From: Arthrinium phaeospermum
Lineage: Eukaryota; Ascomycota; Sordariomycetes; Amphisphaeriales; Apiosporaceae
DNA length: 64,000 bases
Direction: 5' to 3'
Assembly: GCA_006503535.1 (NCBI GenBank)
Contig: QYRS01000010.1
Location: 744,001 to 808,000 of the forward strand
The position numbers were made by a program, and so were the translations under genes. Positions 21,849-30,469 of the stretch are shown here, one piece after another. Position 1 is the first letter of the stretch. The number at the start of each line of letters is the position of its first letter. The notes beneath the pieces are model-generated. The model searched no databases and was not told the DNA's origin. It was given only the letters and a program-made list of their open reading frames with translations.

Positions 21849-23201
21849 CTATCGGGCAACAGCTGCACTCAAAACCTGGGTCCGGAAGAACCCGCCCTTT
21901 GTTCGCTCAATCACCTGCTGGTACACGCTGCTCGGGGGGTGGTTCATCACAACTGTGCCTTCCTTGTAGTCGATCTTGGCATCCACGCGGGTGTCGCGGA
22001 TGAGGTTAACAATCCACTTCTCGCCCTCGTCCTGGTCCAGACCCAGGCGCGTGCTCAGATCCTTGATATCAATACGCGAGTGGATCTTGCAGTAGCTCTC
22101 CGAGATCAGGTGACGCGCCGCATCCAGGAAGGAGTCGGCAGCGGAGAAGAGGAAGAAATCGGCCCGGAGAAGCTCGTCGGCCAACGACAGCTGGCGCTGG
22201 GCCTCCTCGAAGTCAAAGTCGATGTAGAGGGCACGCACAAAGTCGGTAACGGGGTCGCTGTACTCGTAGGCCTCCTGCTTCACGATGCGCACGATGTCCT
22301 TCAGCTGCTTCTGGTGCTGACCCGAGTTACGTGTCCGTCCGCGGCCAGTAATAACGGCAGCGGCCAAGTATCTCAGGACCCACGGGCAGCTGGTCTGGAT
22401 GGTGTTGATGAAAGGGGGGCTGAAGAAGAGGTCCAGGATGGTGTCGCGCGAGCCTTCATCGTTGAACAGGGGGAACAGAGCCCAGTGGATGAGCCAGCTG
22501 CGGCTCTTGAGCTGCGCCAGGGGGTTGTTGAAGAGCTTGGAGTCGATGCTCTCCTTGACCTTGGTCAGCTCCTCGACCGCGCCCTCCCAGTTGGTGATGA
22601 GGATCTCCGAGGCAAGCTTTCCCCAGGTGGCGGCGGCAACCTTGTCGTTGTCGGTCGACAGCACACGGAACTGGTACAAGAGCTCGGCGGCCGCAGCGTA
22701 GTTACCGCAGCTGTACTGGAAGTTGCCAAACTCGTAGAGGGCGTTCACGTTGTCAATGGTGACCTAGACCTCTCGCATTAGCACCTGTTTCTCCGTTTCG
22801 CGATTCTTCCCAAAATTGTAGCATACCTCGTGCTCCTTCTTCAGGAACTCCAAGTTGGCAACCTTGTCGCTGCGCAGGTTGTTGACAACCTCCTCGCGTC
22901 CCAGAAGATCGGTGATCTTGCTGGTGTCCTCCTCAAACTGCGACAGGCGGGTCAGAACCTTCTCGCGCATGTCGTTGAACTCGGCGGGGATCTCGTCCAA
23001 GTTCTCGAGATCGGCCTTGAGGTTGCCAACGAAGTCGGTCATGTTGGTGGTCTTGAGCAGCTCATATTTGGCCTTTGTGATCTCGCGCGTCTTGGCATCG
23101 TCGTCTTCGGGGATCTGACCAGTAGCAAACTCCAGCAGAGGGAATATCATGTGTCGGTCAAGGTGACCGACGAGCTTCGGCATCAAATCGTATTCGGCCA
23201 T
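21849..23201 (-). CDS. Translation initiation factor eIF3 subunit e (INT6)
   Basis: Exons 23201-22827 and 22763-21849 give 429 aa. The sequence begins [10 protein letters not shown] and has the conserved [13 protein letters not shown] segment of eIF3e. It continues through helical repeats ([13 protein letters not shown], an [11 protein letters not shown] block) into a C-terminal PCI domain with a winged helix (residues about 330-400) ending near residue 425. eIF3e is a structural subunit of the eIF3 complex that binds the 40S ribosome and mRNA in the cytosol. Length agrees with fungal homologues (about 430-450 aa). The intron is 63 nt, phase 0, with a TAG acceptor. The start is the ATG nearest the conserved N-terminus; an in-frame upstream extension has no conserved content. 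Divergent from mL49. Confidence 0.96.
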
Positions 23202-23645
23202 ATTGTCGGGTGTCCGGGGATTCGGTTTGACGGTGTTTTTTTGCGGGTGGATTGAGGCCGTGATGCACCGTTGCCCGAAATTCTCTACAGCAGAGGGATC
23301 TTGCGAACTGAGGGGCACGGGCGAAGCGATTTTGCACACAAACTTGAGAAATGGTCTATTTGGTGGGGCTCGCCAGGCTCATCGACTTTTTTTTGGAGAG
23401 CGAGGTTGAGTCAACCCGAAAATCTGCCGTTGAGTCAGCAGCTGCTACTGGTGACTGGCTCGCCTTTGGGATTTGCATGCAAATTGCTGCCCCACTTTAC
23501 TACTGGCGCAGTGGCTGCAGTGGCCCCTGCTTCTCCATGATCCTTCCCCAAGGCTGCTGGAAAAAGTTCAAGCTGCGTGATTGAATTTGTACGGCCCGGA
23601 CACAGAGATCTCGGCAAGACAACAACCACCCTCTCCGCCATCACC
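23202..23645. promoter_or_regulatory. Bidirectional promoter of eIF3e and mL49
   Basis: 444 bp separate the divergent start codons of a cytosolic initiation-factor gene and a mitochondrial ribosomal-protein gene. No other gene fits. Both leaders must lie here, so at least core promoter elements are shared or adjacent. I recognise no specific factor site with confidence. Confidence 0.65.
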
Positions 23646-24236
23646 ATGTCCTGGCGAACCCTCACCCCGCTGCGGGCGGCGACAACCGTCCGGCTGCCAT
23701 TCGCGGCGCGCACTGCCATACCGATCTGCGTCCGTTCCCTGACCACTGCGACCACTCAAACACCGCCAGAGGTACCCATAGCCACGCCCTCCGAGCTGCG
23801 CAGCGCGGCTGCAACACAGCAAGCGGGCTCTGTACCGAACGTGCCGTATTTCGTTGGACGAACCCACCTGAATAGCCTGGCAGTCTACCAACGTCAGACT
23901 CAGGGAACTCGCCATGTTACTTTATTGAAGAAGGGAGAGGGGAATCTGCAGGCATTGAAGCAAGATATAGCGCTGGCTCTGGATCTACCAAACAAAGATG
24001 TGAAGGTCGGTTCGGTGACGGGCCATATAGTAATAAAGGTAAGCACGCACGCCTTGCCACCTACCATATGGTCAATGCCACTGCAAGTCTTGCGGTGGAT
24101 TGGATTGCATCAATGTTCCGGTTTCGAGAATTGGGCATGGCAGAAACGGATTGCATTCACCAGACCAGCATCTAACAAGTCTCAGGGCCACAAACGGGAT
24201 GAAGTTGTGGCGTTTCTCCAGGCTCTGGGCTTCTAA
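23646..24236 (+). CDS. IMG2: Mitochondrial large-subunit ribosomal protein mL49 (Img2)
   Basis: Exons 23646-24038 and 24186-24236 give 147 aa. The N-terminus (residues 1-35) is rich in Arg, Thr and Ala without acidic residues, typical of a mitochondrial presequence. The mature part shows the mL49/IMG2 pattern: Y-FVGRTHLNSLAVY, T-LLKKGEGN, an A-L-KQDIALAL helix, GHIVIKG and a final VVAFLQALGF. It is a protein of the mitochondrial 54S subunit. The phase-0 intron of 147 nt is longer than most in this window and separates the last 16 residues. The encoded C-terminus after joining fits the family exactly. Divergent from eIF3e. Confidence 0.93.
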   Translation: MSWRTLTPLRAATTVRLPFAARTAIPICVRSLTTATTQTPPEVPIATPSELRSAAATQQAGSVPNVPYFVGRTHLNSLAVYQRQTQGTRHVTLLKKGEGNLQALKQDIALALDLPNKDVKVGSVTGHIVIKVSTHALPPTIWSMPLQVLRWIGLHQCSGFENWAWQKRIAFTRPASNKSQGHKRDEVVAFLQALGF

Positions 24237-24910
24237 GCGGCCGGAAGGAAGCCGGGGTCAGGCGGAGATAAAAGTGGTCGACAACCCGGGGCACGCCGAG
24301 CGACGGTTGGAGAGCCCGACAGCGAGTTAGCTGTGTGCTACAGAGGCACAGGCCCATCTTGCATCGCGTCCCGAGGGAGAATCTTGGAGCTAACTCCGTG
24401 TATCATCTACCATGTGTATAACCAATGAGCGGTCGCGCAGCCGGTGATCGATCGTGTACAGACATGTACAAAAAAGCAATAGACGAAACAAATGTTCATA
24501 CCCACAGGCTACTTGAGCACTTGTTTCTCTCCTGCGTTCCCGTGACACGATGCGGTATGGCATGGCAATGACAATGGCAGGTCTGATGGAGACCCGAGCT
24601 ATCAGGCAGAGTGGAGGCTACTTTCGGCCATCTTCGGTTCCGCAAGCGGGGCCTGAATTCCGAATTACGGAGCTGAGCAGGGGGTCCTCGGCACGCCCTA
24701 CCTATGCGAGTCTTGCGCATACTTGCGTGTTCAGCACTGCCTAACTAGCCATACGCCACAGCCGCAGTTCAATAACCAATAGTTTGAAATCTGAACCTCA
24801 AAAACTACCTAGTTGTTCTTGTATATATCGAATATCTTCTGGTTCTACATACGTCAGTGTGTCGATTGAACACGATTTGAAGAGTCACGCCCTCGTCCTC
24901 CAACAATACC
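24237..24910. promoter_or_regulatory. Promoter region of the PLP-lyase gene
   Basis: No coding frame supported. A TATATA element at about 24822-24827 lies some 85 bp before the start codon and could be a TATA box. The rest shows nothing distinctive. Confidence 0.4.
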
Positions 24911-26203
24911 ATGGCCTCCTCCATCCATCTCAACCCCGCGGCGCGAGACTATACTTACAACGTGCCCAGCGGCGCAGAAGGGGGCACCGACGAGCACACC
25001 GTCCTCGCCTTCCACCAAACCCTCCCCTCCTACAACGAGACAACCCTGCACACGCTGCCGTCCCTCGCTGCCTCGCTGGGGCTGTCGCACGTGCTGGTCA
25101 AGGACGAGTCGGACCGCTTCGGCCTGCCCGCCTTCAAGATCCTCGGCGCATCCTGGGCCGTGTACCGCGCCGTGCTGTCGGCGGCCCTCGACGCCAACCA
25201 TGACCAGGAGAACCTGACCGTCGCCGAGCTCGGGGCCGCCGCGCGGGACCGCGGCCTCGGCATCGTCACGAGTACGGAGGGTAACTGCGGCCGCGCCGTC
25301 GCGCGCATGGCGAGGTACCTCGGCCTGCCCGCCCGCGTCTTCGTCCCCGCGTACATGAGCGAGGGCACGCGGCAGATGATCCGCGGCGAGGGCGCCGAGG
25401 TCCTCGTCGTGGACGGCAGCTACGAGGATACCATCCCCGTCATCCGCAGGGAGGCCGCCGAGAGGGAGGGGAGCGTGTTGGTGCTTGACGTGGGCCTCGA
25501 GGGGTACGAGGTGGTGCCTAAGGTATGGATGAAAGGCTTTGATGATCACAATGACAGGACGTTGGCTGGGGCCCTATCCTCTCCCAGTATCCGTGGGGAA
25601 CTGTCAATGAGCGCGGGGGCATAGTGAAATTAGATTGCTGATGTCAAGCTGCAGTACTTTGTGCAAGGTTACAGCAGCATGCTCGCCGAATCCGAGAAAC
25701 AGGTTCCGGAGCTCACGGGCGGCAAGCCGGCAACGCACGCCATCGTGCCATGCGGTGCCGGCTCCATAGCCCAGGCGGTGGTGCAGCACTACAAAGGGGC
25801 TCAGCGTCAGAAACAGCACGGGAACGCAGCGGTAATCGCGGTAGAGGCCACCAACGCGGCGTGTCTGAAGGCATCCCTCGAAGCGGGCGAGGCTACCGAC
25901 GTGCCGACCGCCGACACCATCATGAACGGCATGAATTGCGGCACCCTGTCCACGCTGGCCTGGCCGGTGTTACGCGAGGGCGTGGACGCGAGCGTCGTCG
26001 TGACGGATCAGGAATCGCACGCGGCCGTGGAGGAGATGAAGGGCAGCGGGATCCTGGCAGGGCCCTGTGGCGCGGCTACACTTGCCGCGCTGAGACGGGT
26101 GTGTGCAGATCCTCGTGCCCGATCCTCGCTCGCTCTGGGCTCCGAATCGATTGTTGTGCTACATTGCACCGAAGGGCCCAGAGACTACCAGATCCCTTCT
26201 TAA
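24911..26203 (+). CDS. Diaminopropionate ammonia-lyase-like PLP enzyme
   Basis: Exons 24911-25522 and 25655-26203 (132-nt intron, phase 0) give 386 aa. This is a fold-type II PLP enzyme related to tryptophan synthase beta. The likely Schiff-base lysine is K76 in the motif PAFKILGA, preceded by VLVKDESDRFGLP, the diaminopropionate ammonia-lyase signature. A TSTEGNCGRAVA motif replaces the usual T-DGNHGR and binds the cofactor phosphate region. The PCGAGSIAQAVV glycine loop and an EATNAACLKAS segment follow. The family splits 2,3-diaminopropionate (and D/L-serine weakly) to pyruvate and ammonia. At 386 aa it is close to the bacterial length (about 400). The specific substrate in fungi is unproven. 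Other threonine-dehydratase-like activities are possible. Confidence 0.88.
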
Positions 26204-26938
26204 CTCCTCCAGCATTGCATATCATACAGCGAGGCTAGATTCTGGGGTTTTTAGTGCCACTCCCCCTATTTCCGCGCCTTCGTTATCTGATTACTGGAAT
26301 TCGACGACACACGTCAGTCTTGATATTGCATGCGAACTATACTCCATCATTTGCTATAGTTCCGCTCAAACTTGCATTTGCAGTGAAATTGCGTAGATGA
26401 ATGCACGCGTGCCCGGCGATAGGAAGCCCTGCCGAGTCGGGCCAATCGGGAGCCGCGCCAATTGCTGGTGCTACCCTCGCGTGGCCACGGCGGCAGCAAT
26501 GCAGAGAATCGGGCGGCGGCGTGATTTGTTGAAGACGGGGTGATGTGTCAAAAGCATGCAGCTGTCATGCGGGACATCAAAGCCGTTTCGGGTGCCTTGC
26601 CTCATTGTCCTGATATGGCTTGCTGCATCCCGGTCCAATTGGAGACGGGCAATCATGGGAAGTCACACCGGGCCAGCGCATTCGAGCCTCGAATCCAGGC
26701 AATCATACAAAACCTCGATGAGGCCTCGGGCCGGTCGTGGGCCTCCCGCATAATACATAGAGGAATGGCGAAATCTTGGGGTTTATGGGCTCTTGGGCGC
26801 TTGCTGGACGTTGGTTTGGGCTCCCGGGGGACTCGACCTTTCTCTTCAACTTATCTATGTACTTGATAACTGGGGAGAAGCAAAAGATGGTACTCTGAAG
26901 ACATGATCAATCTTTAACAGATATATGATTCTCCAAAG
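26204..26938. promoter_or_regulatory. Promoter region of the collagen-like gene
   Basis: No supported coding frame. A CAG acceptor-like site at about 26918-26920 shortly before the start codon leaves room for a 5' UTR intron or an upstream coding exon. This matters because the encoded N-terminus lacks a clear signal peptide. Confidence 0.4.
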
Positions 26939-28563
26939 ATGGCCATCCTGGTTTATGCAGTTGGAACGACCTCGGCACAGCCCTCTAAGCTAGCTACGCC
27001 AACCCTGGCTATCCGGCAACCTAGTCTAGTTACCCTGGTCATCACCAGACCGACCTTGACCAGCACGACTGTCATCTCCCTCGGGAACGATGGGCCGGAC
27101 CCCACTACAGCAATTCCACTAGCCGAGACATCAACTAGTGCTGAACCGGCTCCGGCAGGGGGATCAGACGGCATATCCACGACGGGCGTCGTTATCTTGG
27201 GCCTAGTGCTGGGTTTATCATGCCTTTCACTCCTTCTGTGTTTTCTCTGCCGCAATAGGTGTTGTCCCGGTCGTAGAAGCAACGAGAAACTGAAAACATA
27301 CTCAGATTATCCATGCCACACATGCCGTCGGGCTCGCGGCCCTCGTGGGCATCGCGGTCCTCCCGGCATCCAGGGACTGCCTGTGAGTTATCCCGTTAAC
27401 TACATCTTTCATTGCTGTACTAGGTAAACTGAACTGCCATAGGGAGTTGGGATGCAGGGGCCTCAGGGGGTACCAGGTGATCGAGGTCCTCAAGGTGATC
27501 CAGGCGTTCCAGGCGTTCCAGGTGATCCAGGGATACCAGGCGACCGAGGTGAGCCAGGGATACCAGGCGCCCAAGGCAACCAAGGCGAGCAAGGTGAGCA
27601 AGGGGAGCAAGGGGACCAGGGACCTCAGGGCCCCCAAGGTGATACCGGGGCGGATGGACCTGTAGGTCGTAAGTCATGCCTCATCACCACATTGACACAT
27701 ATCGTGATTGACGTTACTTATTCCAAATGTCTTGTAGCTCGAGGCGAACCTGGTCCATCGGGTCCTGCCGGTGCCGCTGGTACGTTGACTCCTTTATTGG
27801 AAAATCCCCTGTATCAGCGACGAACGCGGGCAGCTCACTACACGCAGGTCAACCCGGACCGTCGGGACCGCAAGGACGTCCTGGGCCTCCTGGTGCAGAC
27901 GGACAGAAAGGCCAGTCCGGGTAAGTGAATAGCCACCTAGTAAAAAGCTCCAGTGGCCTTCCACAAAACAGGCTAATTTACCCCCAACAGACCCCCAGGA
28001 AAAGACGGCAGAGATGGAAGAGATGGTCGCCCTGGAATCGACGGTCGACCAGGGACGCCAGGGTAAGTCGCATAGCTGCCTCTATATTTGCACCATCACT
28101 AATCAACATGTTTGAAGACGTGACGGCGCACCGGGTTCGCCGGGGATTCAAGGGATACCAGGGATACAAGGGATACCCGGACCGTCTGGGTCGCCTGGAC
28201 CGCCTGGGTCGCCTGGGTCCCCGGGGCCCGAGGGACCTGAAGGGCCAGATGGCCCGCCTGGCCCTCCTGGTCCTCGTGGTCCGCCTGGTGCGAGAGGTCC
28301 TTGTGGTAACGGAGAAAGGGGCTGTCCGGGACCTAGGTATCCAACCCCAACTGCTTTCCCATTGCCGAAGCCAAGGGCGCTTATTCTAACGTGCGAATAG
28401 GGGAGACCGAGGTCCAAGAGGACCCAGAGGTGATCAGGGGCCAAGAGGGGACGAAGGTCCCCGGGGCGACCCCGGTCGAGGGAATGATTGGTGTGGGACG
28501 CGGCCATGCGATGGAGGTTGTGGCACGCGACAATGCAATGGAAATTATGATTCTTGCGGATAA
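26939..28563 (+). CDS. Membrane-anchored collagen-like protein
   Basis: Seven exons (26939-27382, 27443-27668, 27738-27779, 27848-27920, 27991-28062, 28118-28336, 28401-28563) join in frame to 412 aa. Residues 1-80 are Thr/Ser/Pro-rich. Residues about 83-104 form one membrane helix followed by a Cys/Arg-rich segment (RNRCCPGRR). From 133 to 383 there are about 80 Gly-X-Y triplets, with only two small breaks (a GV and a GN). The tail 384-412 has five Cys (390, 395, 399, 404, 411). Pro at X and Y, plus Arg and Asp/Glu pairs, suit a true triple helix. By the positive-inside rule the collagen part would face the cytosol if the N-terminus is outside, which would be odd. The exon 6 acceptor is AAG. 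Function unknown; the collagen-like nature is certain. Confidence 0.9.
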
Positions 28564-28792
28564 CTGGAATTCGGTTTCAATACCGCCGGTTGAGATATAC
28601 GATATGACCAGGCTTATGATGGACTTTTATCGTTGTAAGATCAAGATGTGTATTTTATCCAGATTGTATTCGCTCGTATACTGGGATACAGGGAACATAC
28701 GGGAAGCATTGGGAATAAGCGCATACGACGAACAATTCAAGTATATGATCTAAACTTGGCCAGTGCTTTCCCCGTCATTCTTGCAGGACAGT

Positions 28793-29977
28793 CTATCTAC
28801 CATCTTGTAGTTCCACATCCACTGGATGAACCTCAAACACCGGCGTGACCTGCCCCGTCACGACATCCATAGTATTCTTCCGCTCCAGGCGATGGAAATG
28901 GGACAGTTTCCCCCATGTCTCAGGGTCGCCGATCCCTAGCTGCTTCAAAATCTCCACGACCGCCACATAGAGTATCTCGATGCTCCCATCCTCGATCTTC
29001 ACCGCGAGGCCTAACGCCTGGCCTTCTGAGTCGCCACCACCGCAGATACGTGCCGTCTGTTGCGAAGCACGGATACCGACCCCGTAGCACCCGTCGGCGC
29101 CCAACTTGCCGATCAAGCCACCGCCGTACGCCTGCATGAACAGGGTGCAGAAGCGACCCTCACCACCAACCATCTCGGGGTAGTCCGACATCGCGTGGAA
29201 GATACGGGCCATTCTGCGAGTCCTCTCCTCTGCATTATTGGCCTTGGTGCCGTTGCTACCACTGACTATCGGAGTGGCGTTCCTTTCATCGTTTATCGTC
29301 GAATCGTCGGCCGCCTTTGCAAAGCCAGCAAACGTGCGAGCGAGGTCCTTCAACGGCATCGCCGGCGCCGGAAGATTACACCCATCGACACCCCACGCGA
29401 TACGGTCACCGTCGCCGTCACCGTCACTCGACCCGAGCCCAGCCAAGTCCTCCGTGACCCGCCTAACCCGGACCTGCATAGGATGATCCGGCCTCTCGTA
29501 GCCCTCGAACGGCACCCCGAGCACCGCCGCGCCCGCCAACATGCCAACATGCTTGCCAGAGCAGTTATTACAAATACCCGTAGGCACGAACCCGTCCCGG
29601 ACCCAGTCGCGATTCACCCCGTCCGAGACGGCCGGGTGCCCGCCGCAGCGCAGGTCCGCCTCCCGCAGCCCCGGGACGCGGGCGAGCATGCGGCGCGCGC
29701 GGGCGACGTGGCGGGCCTCGCTGCTGTGCGAGGCGCAGAGCAGCGCCACGTCGGCGCCGTCGAACGCGAACCGCTCGGCGGCGCCCGTCTCGAGGATCGC
29801 CAGCGCCTGGGCGGGCTTGGCGGTCGAGCGGGCGAGCGTGAGGCGGGCGGGGTTGCCGACCGAGTGGAGGAGCCGGCCGGAGGCGTCGACGATGGCGGCG
29901 TGGACGGCGTGGCGGTTCTCGACGATGCCGCCGCGGTCGGTTACGATGTAGTCTTCGGTGCGGGTTGAGACGGTCAT
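28793..29977 (-). CDS. L-asparaginase, Rhizobium etli (class 3) type
   Basis: Single exon, 394 aa from the ATG at 29977; the open frame further upstream begins only at a TTG. The sequence matches the asparaginase II family typified by R. etli ReAV, unrelated in sequence to E. coli AnsA/B. Its active-site pieces are visible: S51 and K54 in RSTAK, S83 in CASHS, and the zinc-site residues C139 and K142 in CNNCSGKH with C200 in VDGCNLPAP. It hydrolyses asparagine to aspartate and ammonia, and no signal peptide is seen, so it is probably cytosolic. A hydrophilic insertion around 183-192 (Asp/Gly repeat) and another near 225-250 are not part of the core. The gene is convergent with the collagen-like gene (229 bp apart). 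Confidence 0.92.
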   Translation of the reverse strand: MTVSTRTEDYIVTDRGGIVENRHAVHAAIVDASGRLLHSVGNPARLTLARSTAKPAQALAILETGAAERFAFDGADVALLCASHSSEARHVARARRMLARVPGLREADLRCGGHPAVSDGVNRDWVRDGFVPTGICNNCSGKHVGMLAGAAVLGVPFEGYERPDHPMQVRVRRVTEDLAGLGSSDGDGDGDRIAWGVDGCNLPAPAMPLKDLARTFAGFAKAADDSTINDERNATPIVSGSNGTKANNAEERTRRMARIFHAMSDYPEMVGGEGRFCTLFMQAYGGGLIGKLGADGCYGVGIRASQQTARICGGGDSEGQALGLAVKIEDGSIEILYVAVVEILKQLGIGDPETWGKLSHFHRLERKNTMDVVTGQVTPVFEVHPVDVELQDGR

Positions 29978-30469
29978 GTCAAGGCTTTGTTCTAGACGAC
30001 GTGCCAATGTTGTGCGATAAAAAGAAGTAGGTCCGAAAGATCGAGTGAATAAAACCAGACTTCACGATGGATGCTGAGTCGACGAATCTCGGGTATCTGG
30101 TTGCCGGGTCTTAAGCCACAGCGGCGGCCGGTCCCGTCGACTCGGGGTTTGTCAACTAAGCCCGAAGCCTGGTCAGCTAGCTCGGTATCCTTGACCAGAG
30201 AGAGTAGCGTCGACTCACACCATGACTCATAAGTACCTGGAGTTCCCCAATATGACGTTTATGGGTGTTTTGAGCCCTGGACGGGAAGCTTTTGGAGACA
30301 GATGCACTCTCCTTGGACGAAATTTGGTTAATAATCTGGGAAATTCAATGTATTGCGCAATCCAAACCCATGGGACTGATTACTAGATTGATTGAAAATA
30401 AACAAGATGACAGTCCTTGAAACACCAGACATACAGGTAGGTCCATGGAGAAGACAAAGCTAGTTCAAG
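29978..30469. other. Intergenic between asparaginase and GH31
   Basis: 492 bp holding the asparaginase promoter and the 3' end of the GH31 gene. No coding frame or repeat is seen. Confidence 0.5.

Noticed and set aside
21939..22781. 280-codon plus-strand frame opposite eIF3e
   Set aside because: Antisense shadow; eIF3e on the minus strand is unambiguous.
29060..29968. 302-codon plus-strand frame opposite the asparaginase
   Set aside because: Antisense shadow in GC-rich DNA; the minus strand has the conserved active-site residues.
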